From assembly GCA_947496555.1 (NCBI GenBank), contig CANMDH010000024.1, positions 1 to 64,000 of the forward strand: a DNA stretch of 64,000 bases. Reading direction: 5' to 3'. The notes below the pieces were generated by a model that was not told the DNA's origin, ran no database searches, and saw nothing but the letters and a program-made list of their open reading frames with translations. A program made the translations under genes and the position numbers. This document shows, one piece after another, positions 53,886-63,419 of the stretch. Each line of letters begins with the position of its first letter. Position 1 is the stretch's first letter. This DNA is from an uncultured Aquimarina sp. GTDB taxonomy: Bacteria > Bacteroidota > Bacteroidia > Flavobacteriales > Flavobacteriaceae.

Positions 53886-54896
53886 CTAGTTTGTAGAATC
53901 CCTTATAATCAATGAAGTCTTAACAACTTCAGTTTTTGATTTATAATTTTCGGTAAAATTATTGAGTTGATTTACCAAAATTTGTGCTGCTTTTGCCCCT
54001 AGGTCCTCGGCATGTTGAGAAACCGTGGTTAATTTTGGATATGAGTGCTTCGACAAGAGGCCATCTGTAAAACCAATAACTGAAATATCGTTAGGAATTT
54101 TATATCCTAGTTTTAATGACATGTTAATAGTAACGGCCGCTGCGGTTTCATCCAATCCCAAAACGGCATTGACATCATTATTTTTGAGAAATTTCTCTAT
54201 TTCAGTTTCAAAATTACTTGAATCCTTTAAAGATAACTCTACCAATGAAACAGTATCATTTTGATCTGTTGCCTCTTTAACCCCTTCCAATCTTAATTTA
54301 GCAACACTTAAATCGCCTATAGTAGTAATAACCGCAATCTTCCTACACCCAGTATCAATAAGATACTGAATTGCATTTTTTGAAGCTATTTTATCATCAA
54401 CGATTACCTTATCACAATCAATTTCATCACTTACTCTATCAAACATCACTATTGGAACATTCTCTCTTTTTAAAGCCTGATAATGATCAAATTTATTAAG
54501 AACTTGTGTTTCCTGACTGAGTGCTACTATAAAACCATCTACACTACTATAATTAAGCATTTCTACATATTCTACTTCTTTTTTATAGGACTCATTTGTA
54601 ATACAAGTTACAATCTTATATCCGCTTTTTGAAGCTTCCTGTTCTATTCCAAACAAAGCTTTTGCAAAGAAATGATTAAGGATCTCGGGTAAAATAATGC
54701 CAATAGTCTTTGTTTTATTACTTTTTAAACTTACCGCTAATGCATTTGGTTTATAATTATAAAAATTGGCCAATTCATGAACCCTGTTAATTGTTTTTTG
54801 ACTAATCTCGGGATCGTTTTTTAGTGATTTAGAAACCGTAGAAATTGATAAATTTAATTCTTTGGCAAGTTGTTTTAGTGTAACCTTTTTCCTCAT
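53886..54896 (-). CDS. LacI family transcriptional regulator (second)
   Basis: This 336-aa protein has a LacI helix-turn-helix (VTLKQLAKELNLSISTVSKSLKNDPEISQKTINRV), the hinge NALAVSLKSNKTKTIGIILP, and a sugar-binding sensor domain (ISVIGFTDGLLSKHSYPKLTTV). It follows the propeller-LuxR gene by 21 bp on the same strand and is probably co-transcribed with it. Its stop is only 2 bp from the stop of the convergent GH65 gene, so their transcripts must overlap. It probably controls part of the local glycosidase genes; its operator is not identified. Confidence 0.92.
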   Translation of the reverse strand: MRKKVTLKQLAKELNLSISTVSKSLKNDPEISQKTINRVHELANFYNYKPNALAVSLKSNKTKTIGIILPEILNHFFAKALFGIEQEASKSGYKIVTCITNESYKKEVEYVEMLNYSSVDGFIVALSQETQVLNKFDHYQALKRENVPIVMFDRVSDEIDCDKVIVDDKIASKNAIQYLIDTGCRKIAVITTIGDLSVAKLRLEGVKEATDQNDTVSLVELSLKDSSNFETEIEKFLKNNDVNAVLGLDETAAAVTINMSLKLGYKIPNDISVIGFTDGLLSKHSYPKLTTVSQHAEDLGAKAAQILVNQLNNFTENYKSKTEVVKTSLIIRDSTN

Positions 54897-54917
54897 GACC
54901 TCAAGTTTGGCATTCCG

Positions 54918-57701
54918 TTATTTAAGACTAATAAGAATATTAGTCAAATTATCTTTGGAGTCTAAATTAAGCTTTTTTCTTAATCTATGCCTGCTTACGT
55001 CTACACTTTGTGAACTTATTCCTAATAATGGTGCAATTTCTTTGGATGAAAGATTCATTTTGAGATATGCACACAGCCGTAAATCTTTTGATGTCAAATT
55101 TGGATAATTCTTAGAAAGTTTTTCATAAAATTCTTGATGAGATTTATCAAAATTAATCTCAAACAACTTACTTTCTTTATCTGTTATATAATATTCTACT
55201 AACCTAAGAAGCTCACTATACTTATTTGTAGGCAACTTTTGTTCTGAAGAACTTTGGACCTTAACAATTTTATCGCGGATCTTTTTAAGGATTTTATTCT
55301 TATTCAGATTTACGTATGCAATTTGGGTAAGCTCACGATTTTTTGCCTTTATTTCATCCTGTAACTTAGAATTATTGAGTTCGATAATTTGATGTTCTTG
55401 TTCTAATTTTTGTGCTTTATGTTCTTCTTCCTGTTTCTTAAGTTTTCTTGCTTTTTGTTCCAGCAATATCTTTTCTTGCTTTCTCATCTTATATTGATTA
55501 AAAGTAATCATAGTAGCCATTAGCGCTACAAAAAGAAGAATGTATAACAAATAGGCCCAAGAGGTTCTGTAAATAGGTGGTTTTATTGTAAAGTTAATAG
55601 AAGTGTTCTTCATATTGCTTTTATATTTTGCTCTAACATGAAAAATATAATCCCCTTCTTTAATATTAAACAACGTATGCTGTGTATTCGTATTCCAATC
55701 ACTCCAATCATCATTATCCAACCTAGTCTGATATAGCACTTCTTCTCCATAAACTGGTAATGCATAATTTATTCTAAGATCATTATCAGCAAAAGGGATT
55801 TCTGCCTCCTCAAAATATAACTCTCCACTATTGACAGATACAAAATCCCTGATTAATAAATCATTTTCCAGATTTTTTTGAACCGTTCTTCTGTTTTTGG
55901 TATACACCGCATAGCCATTAAAAATTGGTACCACTTCATGTTTTTGATCTAAAGAGAAAATATTTAAAACATCCGGTATTAGTTGATCCTTCAATTCATA
56001 AAATTCGACTACTCCTTTTTCATTTTCCAAGGCAATGTTATTATCTTCTAGGTACCAGGTATTATGTTTCTTTTTAAAAATTCTAGGGGTAGATCCTTTG
56101 TTTTTAGCAATCTGCTTTTTTAGGAATGTATTTTTTTGGGCATTATAGGTATATGAATGAGCGTTTGATGTAATAATAATCTCATTGTTCACTTTTGATA
56201 TTGAAACAGCCTTTCCTTCAAAATCGGTTATAGGATAAAAGGCAAGTCTTTCTAATGCTTTACTTTCGTAATCTAATTTAAATTTAAAAACTCCTTCGGA
56301 CCTCAAAGCTATCCATATATTATTATCTCGGTCAATTTCAAGGAATCGAGCGGATTTTTCAAAACCTTTTAGCTTATACGCCTCCCATTTTTCTCCAATA
56401 TTCTTGTATAATGAAATTCCATTGTAATTACCTGATACTATACATTTATTTTGTTGATTTGGGATCTCTATTCTTTTAAAATTCCAGGCTCCCAGATCTT
56501 CTCCAATTCGAGTAAGCACTTTACCCTTAACCGCGTATGCTCCTTTATCATGGCCTATAAAAATATTTTCATCTACCTTCTCGATATTCCAAACTTGACC
56601 ATTGAGTAATAATTCAAATCCCGAATTTAGATTGCTAGCATTGGCTACATAAAGCCCTTGATTAGTACCCAGATAAGTTAAATTTTGCTCTTTTAGAACG
56701 GCATAAGTCGTTCCTAATTCCCCATAATAATCAAAAAAATAAGTAAAGGGAGAGTTCAATTTTATGTAATCTATACCATAATCCAACCCCAGCCATAAAT
56801 TACTCTCTTTATCCTGATATATAGATAAAACAGTATTGTTTTGCAAACCATTTCTTTTATTCAGATTGGCAATTTTACCTGTATTAGGGTCAAGAATATA
56901 TAATCCATTTGACACAGTTCCCAAGGCAATTCGACCATCCCTTAGTTTAAGAAAGGAAAAAATCTGAGCTTTTTTAATTTCTTCCAGTTCGGGAAAACTT
57001 AATGGTATTAATTTTTCATCACTTACCTTATACAACCCTTTTGTATCGGTAATTATCAATAGCTCGTCTTCTAAGGAAGTAACGCCTACAATATGTTCAT
57101 TAAGATTTTGATCACTTACAATGGGAAATAAATTAGTTTCATTTAAGATAAAAACCCCATACTTAAGGTCATTTACATATAACCGATCATCAACTTTATA
57201 ACTCCATTTAAAACGATATGGTGCCGGAATCTTAGTTATAAGATTGCCATGATTAACATATAAATTCCTAAAAGTCTGAAAAACTACTTCGTTATGTACA
57301 TAATGTGTTCTCCAATATTCTTCGACATCGGATATTACATCCTTATTATTGATAGTCAGCGGTACTACGTCATAATCCGTATATTTTTCATTAAGTAATA
57401 CTCCATACTGTCCGTCTGCACCAAAATATACCGAGTCTTTATTCTTAACAAACAAGCTCCTGTTAATAATATCAAAACCAGTATCTGTATATTTCCATTG
57501 TGTGCCATCAAAAATTAAAATTTGATTGCCATTGGCCACATATATAAGTCCGTCTTCGTCTTGATCAATGTCCCAGGATTGAGCATTAAAACCCATTTCC
57601 TTGGTATCATAATGTGTGATTTGAGGTAAAGCCCTGCTTATAATTGATTGAGAAAAACCATAGTGACCCAAAAAAAAAGCTAAGAGTATAAATCGATACA
57701 T
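54918..57701 (-). CDS. Two-component-propeller / triple-Tyr / LuxR-HTH membrane regulator
   Basis: This 927-aa protein has a signal peptide (...GHYGFSQ), periplasmic beta-propeller repeats (about 30-600; DIDQDEDGLIYVANGNQILIFDG, SIYQDKESNLWLGLDYGIDYI), a YYY/triple-tyrosine Ig-like domain (about 640-705; YQTRLDNDDWSDWNTNTQHT), a TM helix (about 720-740), a coiled coil (about 745-800) and a cytoplasmic LuxR-type helix-turn-helix (about 865-925; LTSKDLRLCAYLKMNLSSKEIAPLLGISSQSVDVSRHRLRKKL). It lacks histidine kinase and receiver domains, so it signals directly from periplasm to DNA. It lies between GH3 and a LacI gene and is a good candidate regulator of the sugar genes. Confidence 0.88.
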   Translation of the reverse strand: MYRFILLAFFLGHYGFSQSIISRALPQITHYDTKEMGFNAQSWDIDQDEDGLIYVANGNQILIFDGTQWKYTDTGFDIINRSLFVKNKDSVYFGADGQYGVLLNEKYTDYDVVPLTINNKDVISDVEEYWRTHYVHNEVVFQTFRNLYVNHGNLITKIPAPYRFKWSYKVDDRLYVNDLKYGVFILNETNLFPIVSDQNLNEHIVGVTSLEDELLIITDTKGLYKVSDEKLIPLSFPELEEIKKAQIFSFLKLRDGRIALGTVSNGLYILDPNTGKIANLNKRNGLQNNTVLSIYQDKESNLWLGLDYGIDYIKLNSPFTYFFDYYGELGTTYAVLKEQNLTYLGTNQGLYVANASNLNSGFELLLNGQVWNIEKVDENIFIGHDKGAYAVKGKVLTRIGEDLGAWNFKRIEIPNQQNKCIVSGNYNGISLYKNIGEKWEAYKLKGFEKSARFLEIDRDNNIWIALRSEGVFKFKLDYESKALERLAFYPITDFEGKAVSISKVNNEIIITSNAHSYTYNAQKNTFLKKQIAKNKGSTPRIFKKKHNTWYLEDNNIALENEKGVVEFYELKDQLIPDVLNIFSLDQKHEVVPIFNGYAVYTKNRRTVQKNLENDLLIRDFVSVNSGELYFEEAEIPFADNDLRINYALPVYGEEVLYQTRLDNDDWSDWNTNTQHTLFNIKEGDYIFHVRAKYKSNMKNTSINFTIKPPIYRTSWAYLLYILLFVALMATMITFNQYKMRKQEKILLEQKARKLKKQEEEHKAQKLEQEHQIIELNNSKLQDEIKAKNRELTQIAYVNLNKNKILKKIRDKIVKVQSSSEQKLPTNKYSELLRLVEYYITDKESKLFEINFDKSHQEFYEKLSKNYPNLTSKDLRLCAYLKMNLSSKEIAPLLGISSQSVDVSRHRLRKKLNLDSKDNLTNILISLK

Positions 57702-57825
57702 TTTGACGAAAGTTAATAAACGAAGATGTATAAAGATACCACAAAAATCTTAACATTTTGTTTGAAACCTTTATTACATAATCACAAACTTATATTTAGA
57801 TCGAAAATATACCCTTTGCGATATT

Positions 57826-60150
57826 TTATTTATTAAAAGAAAAGCCAACACCAAGTTCTGTAATAGAGCTTCCTCCGACGAAAACTTTAAAATCTCCCTG
57901 TTCTGCTTCCCATTTTTTATCAGCTGTGTAAAACTGAATAGTTTCTTCATTAATGATAAAAGAAACGGTTTTGCTTTTTCCAGGTTCGAGTTCTATCAAT
58001 TCAAAACCTTTTAGTTCTTTTATGGGTCGAGTAAGACTACCTATCAAATCTCGGATATATAGTTGCACCACTTCTTTCCCTTTTCTTTTTCCAGTATTGG
58101 TAACCGTAACTGAAACGGTGATTTCTCCTCCAGAAGAAAAAGAGGGAGCGCTTATTTTTAAGCTTTTATATTGAAATGTGGTATAACTTAATCCATGACC
58201 AAACGGAAACAGAGCCTCGTTTTTTTCATCGGTATAATGTGACCAGAATACCAAGCCTTCGGCATTGGAAGGTCTACCCGTATTTTTTGCATTATAATAA
58301 ATAGGTATTTGCCCTACATCACGCGGAAACGAAACGGGTAATTTCCCCGAGGGGTTATAATCTCCAAACAAAACATCGGCTATAGCATTTCCTGATTCTG
58401 AACCTAAATGCCAAGTCTCAACAATTCCCGGAGCTTTTTCTGCAATGTTTGTAATAGCTAGAGGTCGGCCATTCATCAACACGACCACAATATTTTTATT
58501 TACTTCCCAAACGGCTTCAAAAAGCTTTTGTTGAGGTATCGTAAGTTCTATACCTACCTGGCTTCGACCTTCCCCAGATTGAAAAGCTTCTTCCCCAATG
58601 GCTAAAATCACAACCTCAGCATTTTTGGCAATATTCACCGCTTCGGTTATACCCTTTGTATCTTCTCTATTAATAGCTAGCTCTTTGATAAAGTTTCGTT
58701 CACCTGTTCCCAGAGCTACACCTTGTGCATGGGATATTTTTACACTCTTGTTAACTGCAGTTTTAATTCCCTCAAGAAGCGAAACCGCAGAATTTGCAGT
58801 AGCCATGGCCCGCCAGCTTCCTATTGGTGTGTCCTTATCATTTGCCAGAGGGCCGATTACCGCTATACTTTTCACATCTTTTTTAAGTGGTAATATGTCC
58901 TTGTCATTTTTGAGTAACACAATGGATTTCCTGGCAACATCTCTAGAGGCTTCTAGATTTTCTTTAGTGTAAATTTCGTTTTTCTCTCGAGTTTCATCAC
59001 TATACCTATAAGGATCATCAAATAATCCAAGATCATATTTGATTTTTAGTATTCTGCGGGCCGCATCATCTATTAATTTTTCATCAACCTTTCCTTCCTT
59101 TACTAATTTTTCGAGTCCAGCCTCATAAGCTCTCCCTTCCATATCCATATCATTTCCTGCTATGATAGCTCGTTCTGCAGCATGAATTTTATCTTCTGCA
59201 TACCCATGAAAAATCATCTCTGAAATCGATGCCCAATCTGAAACAATAAAACCATCCCAGTTCCAGGCATCTTTTAAAATGTCTCTTTGTAATTCTTTAT
59301 GTCCGGTAGCTGGAATCCCGTCTACTTCATTAAAGGCACTCATCATGGTTGCCACTCCGGCCTTTGCAGCCGCTTTAAAAGGTGGCAATATTGTATTGTG
59401 AAGTTCGTATTCTCCTATGCTTACCGTATTGTAATCTCTTCCTCCCTCTGCAAATCCATATGCCGCAAAATGCTTGGCACAGGCAGCCAGGCTTGTATTA
59501 TCAGCAAGATCATCTCCTTGAAACCCTTGTATTCTTGCAACCGCTATTTTGGCTCCCAAGAAAGGGTCTTCTCCAGCTCCTTCCATAATTCTTCCCCATC
59601 GCGCATCTCTAGAAATATCAACCATAGGTGCAAATGTCCAGTTAATTCCAGAAGCAGTAGCTTCTTTTGCAGCAATTGCCGATGATTTTTTTATAGCTTC
59701 CAGATCCCAACTAGCACTTTCTCCCAAGGGTATAGGAAAAATAGTTTTATAACCATGAATAACATCATAACCAAAAAGCAATGGGATTTTTAATCTTGAA
59801 TGTTTCATCACAGCGCTTTGTAACTCTTTGGTACCAGCAACAGAGGTTACATTAAGCATTGCACCGACTCCACCATTCTTCAATTTTTCAAACTTTTCTT
59901 TGTTACCTACATCTGAAGGCGGTCCGGTAACATCCCAACTTCCATTATATAAAACTAACTGTCCGATTTTCTCTTTAAGAGTCATTATAGAAATTAGTGA
60001 GTCTATTTTACTTTCTATGGAGTCCTTTTTATTCATTTCTAATGTATTAGATTTTGTTGAGTCTTGACTAAAAGAATTTAGAGGGTTTAATAATAGTATC
60101 CCCATGAGGATTGTAAACAAGATTCTGACGCTTTTTTGTGATGTTTTCAT
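57826..60150 (-). CDS. GH3 beta-glucosidase (BglX-like)
   Basis: This 774-aa protein has a signal peptide (...NPLNSFSQ) and the three BglX domains: (beta/alpha)8 barrel (about 60-390; KIPLLFGYDVIHGYKTIFPIPLG), alpha/beta sandwich (about 420-620; VVILAIGEEAFQSGEGRSQ) and a fibronectin-III-like end (about 690-770). The nucleophile Asp is in GFIVSDWAS. EWGRIMEGAGEDP-like loop DARWGRIMEGAGEDP contributes substrate contacts. Length and layout match periplasmic beta-glucosidases that release glucose from short beta-glucans. A 22-bp motif shared with the GH13 upstream region lies 130-151 bp before the ATG. Confidence 0.93.
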   Translation of the reverse strand: MKTSQKSVRILFTILMGILLLNPLNSFSQDSTKSNTLEMNKKDSIESKIDSLISIMTLKEKIGQLVLYNGSWDVTGPPSDVGNKEKFEKLKNGGVGAMLNVTSVAGTKELQSAVMKHSRLKIPLLFGYDVIHGYKTIFPIPLGESASWDLEAIKKSSAIAAKEATASGINWTFAPMVDISRDARWGRIMEGAGEDPFLGAKIAVARIQGFQGDDLADNTSLAACAKHFAAYGFAEGGRDYNTVSIGEYELHNTILPPFKAAAKAGVATMMSAFNEVDGIPATGHKELQRDILKDAWNWDGFIVSDWASISEMIFHGYAEDKIHAAERAIIAGNDMDMEGRAYEAGLEKLVKEGKVDEKLIDDAARRILKIKYDLGLFDDPYRYSDETREKNEIYTKENLEASRDVARKSIVLLKNDKDILPLKKDVKSIAVIGPLANDKDTPIGSWRAMATANSAVSLLEGIKTAVNKSVKISHAQGVALGTGERNFIKELAINREDTKGITEAVNIAKNAEVVILAIGEEAFQSGEGRSQVGIELTIPQQKLFEAVWEVNKNIVVVLMNGRPLAITNIAEKAPGIVETWHLGSESGNAIADVLFGDYNPSGKLPVSFPRDVGQIPIYYNAKNTGRPSNAEGLVFWSHYTDEKNEALFPFGHGLSYTTFQYKSLKISAPSFSSGGEITVSVTVTNTGKRKGKEVVQLYIRDLIGSLTRPIKELKGFELIELEPGKSKTVSFIINEETIQFYTADKKWEAEQGDFKVFVGGSSITELGVGFSFNK

Positions 60151-60685
60151 GAATAAAAGAATTTCTGACGTATGTATTTATGCCTCTAATTTACGATACA
60201 ACGTTATATATGGAATATTTTATCTTCTAAACATTATATGTACAAATAAAATAACCTACCCTAAGATTATATTTTTTATATTCAAAAAACTGAATATCAG
60301 TATTTTATAAAAAATACGATTTAGATTAAATCAAGAAAAACTTATTCAAATTAAATTGTTTTGTATAGATTAAATACATATAAAATTCTGTTGAATTTAA
60401 GCATAACACCTGTATATTTCTTATCCCGCACAAAACCTTTTTATTTATTAAAGGCATTAAAGATTCAATATGATTCCCCTAATTTTAAACAATAAATCGT
60501 CACAAAAATTCATACACACTGATCAGAAAACCCTAAAAACCTTTATAAATTTATAGTTAACTTTTATTTTATCTTGTAATTAAAGATTATAGTATTTTTA
60601 ATTTAAAGAAATATAGCTTTTATTGTAAGTTGTTATGCAATTTTTACGACAAATAATGTCACACCTGTATCAAAAATAATATACT
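60151..60685. other. A/T-rich regulatory region between GH3 and the arsenosugar cluster
   Basis: No gene is supported in these 535 bp. They separate two divergent units and hold the 22-bp shared motif at 60280-60301. No clear -7 box was found for either direction. Confidence 0.55.
60280..60301. promoter_or_regulatory. 22-bp motif shared with the GH13 upstream region
   Basis: ATTCAAAAAA followed by CTGAATATCAGT matches 50226-50247 at 21 of 22 bases. It is 130-151 bp upstream of the GH3 start. Confidence 0.55.
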
Positions 60686-61021
60686 ATGTCAAAAACATAT
60701 TACGACCCAGCTGATTTAAGGAAATTTGGAAAAATAACCGAATGGAGTGAAGAATTAGGAAACAAATTCTTTGATTATTATGGGAAAGTATTTGAAGAAG
60801 GAGCCTTAAGCGCCCGAGAGAAATCCCTAATAGCGCTGGCTGTGTCTCACGTAGTAAAATGCCCATATTGTATTGATGCTTATACCAAAGATGGTTTACA
60901 ACGTGGTATAACGAAAGAAGAAATGATGGAAGCAGTGCATGCCGGAGCTGCAATAGAAAGCGGTGCTACCCTTGTACACGGGGTACAGATGATGAATAAA
61001 TATGAAAAATTGTCGATGTAA
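60686..61021 (+). CDS. Arsenosugar-associated peroxidase-like protein (CMD/AhpD family)
   Basis: This 111-aa helical protein of the carboxymuconolactone decarboxylase/AhpD family has the redox pair Cys59 and Cys62 in VKCPYCIDAYTK and the usual downstream GITKEEMMEAVHAGAAIESGA. This small form is recurrently next to the arsenosugar radical SAM gene and is named after that setting. AhpD-like CxxC proteins act in thiol redox or peroxide removal; its step in arsenosugar formation is not established. It is the first gene of the plus-strand ars unit, with a hairpin between it and arsS. Confidence 0.88.
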   Translation: MSKTYYDPADLRKFGKITEWSEELGNKFFDYYGKVFEEGALSAREKSLIALAVSHVVKCPYCIDAYTKDGLQRGITKEEMMEAVHAGAAIESGATLVHGVQMMNKYEKLSM

Positions 61022-61031
61022 GAAGACAGGT

Positions 61032-61050
61032 AGTTTTACAAAGTAAAACT
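61032..61050 (+). terminator. Small hairpin before arsS
   Basis: Perfect 8-bp arms AGTTTTAC / GTAAAACT with an AAA loop lie 10 bases after the peroxidase-like stop. The A/T-rich stem has no long T-run, so it may only attenuate. Confidence 0.3.
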
Positions 61051-61132
61051 TTCCAGGCTGCTTACCCTATCTAAGAAAGGAATCTAGTCTCAATACAAGC
61101 TCCATAAATTCAAAAAACTAAGAGAACAGAAG

Positions 61133-62200
61133 ATGTCTGAAACCAAAACGAAACAATCTTTACATAAAAAAAATGACCAGTTGGCAGATGCCCAGCGACA
61201 ATTAGAAATTCTGAACAATGGGATTTTTGCAAATGGTGAATTGCCTAAATTTGCCGATAAAATTGCAGAAATTGATCATTTCCCATTGCGACCAAACAAA
61301 TTGGAAATTTTGCAAATTAATGTTGGGTACATGTGTAATCAGGTTTGTGAACATTGCCATGTAGATGCAGGTCCGGATCGTAAGGAGATTATGACCAAAG
61401 AAACCATGCAACAATGTTTAGAGGTTATTAAAAATACGGGAGCACACACATTAGATTTAACAGGCGGTGCCCCAGAAATGAATCCAAACTTCAGATGGTT
61501 TGTAGAAGAAGCCAGCAAAGCTGGAATAAAAGATTTTATTGTACGAAGTAATCTTACTATCATTCGTGCCAACAAAAAGTATTATGACCTCCCCGATTTT
61601 TTTAAAGAGCATAACGTACACGTAGTTTCCTCAATGCCACACTGGACAAGAGGAAAGACAGACAAACAAAGAGGAGACGGGGTTTTTGACAAATCAATAA
61701 AAGCCTTGCAAGAGCTAAATGAAAGAGGATATGGTATGCCAGATAGTGACCTGCGATTAGACTTGGTATACAACCCATCCGGTGCATTTTTACCAGGAGA
61801 TCAGGTTGCTATGGAAAAAGAATTTAAAAAAGCACTTCTTGAGGATTTTGGAATACATTTTCATAACCTGTTTGCAATTACCAATTTACCTATTAGTAGA
61901 TTTTTGGATTATTTAATTGCATCAGAAAACTACGAAGACTATATGTATGCTCTGGTCGATGCCTATAATCCGGCAGCAGTTGCTAATGTAATGTGCACCA
62001 ATACAATCTCTGTAAGCTGGGATGGCTGGTTGTATGACTGTGATTTTAATCAAATGCTTGGACTTAAAGTTGCTAGTAAAGTGAAACATATTAGTGAATA
62101 TAACGAAGAGTTGCTTCAAAATAGAAACATTGTGGTCTCGCAGCATTGTTATGGTTGCACAGCCGGCGCCGGTAGTAGTTGCCAGGGAACCGTGGCTTAA
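61133..62200 (+). CDS. arsS: Arsenosugar biosynthesis radical SAM protein ArsS
   Basis: This 355-aa radical SAM enzyme has a CxxxCxxC cluster at Cys68, Cys72 and Cys75 (YMCNQVCEHCHVDAGP), LDLTGGAPEMNPNF and IVRSNLTI as SAM-site segments, and a Cys-rich end (Cys339, Cys342, Cys350 in HCYGCTAGAGSSCQG). This matches the family shown to join the 5'-deoxyadenosyl group to dimethylarsinous acid, giving the adenosyl-arsenical precursor of arsenosugars. The neighbours fit the pathway: peroxidase-like CMD protein before it, then rhodanese, TIGR04282 glycosyltransferase and purine nucleoside phosphorylase. The arsenic methyltransferase ArsM is not in the window. Confidence 0.93.
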   Translation: MSETKTKQSLHKKNDQLADAQRQLEILNNGIFANGELPKFADKIAEIDHFPLRPNKLEILQINVGYMCNQVCEHCHVDAGPDRKEIMTKETMQQCLEVIKNTGAHTLDLTGGAPEMNPNFRWFVEEASKAGIKDFIVRSNLTIIRANKKYYDLPDFFKEHNVHVVSSMPHWTRGKTDKQRGDGVFDKSIKALQELNERGYGMPDSDLRLDLVYNPSGAFLPGDQVAMEKEFKKALLEDFGIHFHNLFAITNLPISRFLDYLIASENYEDYMYALVDAYNPAAVANVMCTNTISVSWDGWLYDCDFNQMLGLKVASKVKHISEYNEELLQNRNIVVSQHCYGCTAGAGSSCQGTVA

Positions 62201-62316
62201 TTTTTGTTGATCTTAAATAACCCCATGAAATAAGCATAATTAAGAATTTCAACATCAACCTAAATGATCACTATGCGATTCCATCTGACCATTGAGAAAA
62301 ACAAAATTATAAACAG

Positions 62317-62814
62317 ATGAAAAGTATTCTTCTTTATATAGTATTATTTTTTTCGGTTTTTGCCCATGCACAAAACTCACTGGATGAGTTATTGAAAGTA
62401 TTTAATAATGAAAACATCCCCTATATTTCGGTTAACGAATTGAAAGAGATTCACAGTAGTATAATTCTACTTGATGCACGTGAGAAAGATGAATTTGAAG
62501 TAAGTCATATCCCAAAAGCAAAGTTTGCCGGATATAATCATTTCAAGATAGAAGAGGTTATACAACAAAATATTCACAAGAGTGATACTATTGTTGTGTA
62601 TTGTAGTTTAGGAGTTCGTTCAGAAGATATTTCCGAAAAGTTAAAAGAAGCCGGATATACTCATGTTTACAATTTGTATGGTGGTATTTTTGAATGGAAA
62701 AACAATGATTTCCCTGTAATAAATTCTAAAGGACAACTAACCGATAAAGTACACGCATGTTCTAAGCAATGGGCTAAATGGTTACTAAAAGGAGAAAAAG
62801 TATATACGAATTGA
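62317..62814 (+). CDS. Exported rhodanese-like protein
   Basis: This 165-aa protein has a signal peptide (...SVFAHAQ) and one rhodanese domain. DAREKDEFEVSHIPKAKF and the active-site loop YCSLGVRSE with Cys96 are intact, followed by LYGGIFEWKNNDFPV. Rhodaneses carry sulfane sulfur on the active Cys. It lies 116 bp after arsS and overlaps the glycosyltransferase frame, so it belongs to the arsenosugar unit. A thiol or sulfur step, for example thio-arsenical chemistry or redox, can be imagined but is not shown. The lysine-rich C-terminus contains a further Cys (HACSKQW). Confidence 0.87.
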   Translation: MKSILLYIVLFFSVFAHAQNSLDELLKVFNNENIPYISVNELKEIHSSIILLDAREKDEFEVSHIPKAKFAGYNHFKIEEVIQQNIHKSDTIVVYCSLGVRSEDISEKLKEAGYTHVYNLYGGIFEWKNNDFPVINSKGQLTDKVHACSKQWAKWLLKGEKVYTN

Positions 62815-63419
62815 AAGACAAAAATCTACTTATAATTTTTACCCGAAACCCAGAATTAGGTAAATGCAAAACACGACTGGCAGCAACTATTGGAGATCAT
62901 GCCGCTTTAGAAATTTATAAATTTTTACTGAAACATACTGCTAGCATTACCAAAGATCTTGATGTAACCAAAGAAATTCATTATTCTATCAAGGTTAGAG
63001 AGAATGATATGTGGGATTCAAAAATCTACAATAAAAAACCACAGTTTGGTGATGATCTGGGCCAGAGAATGGAAAATGCATTCAAAGAAGGATTTGCTAA
63101 TGGTTATGAAAATATTGTTATCATTGGCAGTGATATTTATGATCTAACCCAGACAGATCTTGAAAACGCGTTTCGAGCCTTGCAATTATATGAATATGTA
63201 ATTGGTCCTGCTCAAGACGGTGGATACTATTTATTTGGAATGAAATCCTTAAATTCACAGGTTTTTAAAAACAAAGCCTGGGGTACCGAAACAGTTCTGC
63301 AGGATACTCTTAATGACTTAGATAAAAACAACATACAACTATTAGAAGAGCGCAACGATGTAGATTATTATGAAGACATAAAAGACGTTGATGTTTTTCA
63401 AAAATTTTTAAATCAATGA
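62778..63419 (+). CDS. TIGR04282 family arsenosugar glycosyltransferase
   Basis: This 213-aa GT-A-like protein has LLIIFTRNPELGKCKTRLAATIG at the start of the fold, IIGSDIYDL as the metal/nucleotide site and GPAQDGGYYLFGMK; these match the TIGR04282 family found with arsS. It presumably acts on the sugar part of the arsenosugar after the base is removed. The ATG at 62778 overlaps the rhodanese gene by 37 bases. An in-frame TTG at 62811 that overlaps the rhodanese stop gives the N-terminus MKDKNLLIIF, closer to family norm, and may be the true start. Its stop overlaps the next ATG (ATGA). Confidence 0.88.
   Translation: MVTKRRKSIYELKDKNLLIIFTRNPELGKCKTRLAATIGDHAALEIYKFLLKHTASITKDLDVTKEIHYSIKVRENDMWDSKIYNKKPQFGDDLGQRMENAFKEGFANGYENIVIIGSDIYDLTQTDLENAFRALQLYEYVIGPAQDGGYYLFGMKSLNSQVFKNKAWGTETVLQDTLNDLDKNNIQLLEERNDVDYYEDIKDVDVFQKFLNQ

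Noticed and set aside
54049-54061. CTTCGACAAGAGG in the second LacI gene as another copy of the dispersed repeat
   Set aside because: Only about 10 bases match and they encode normal conserved LacI residues (LLSKHS); no insertion is visible.
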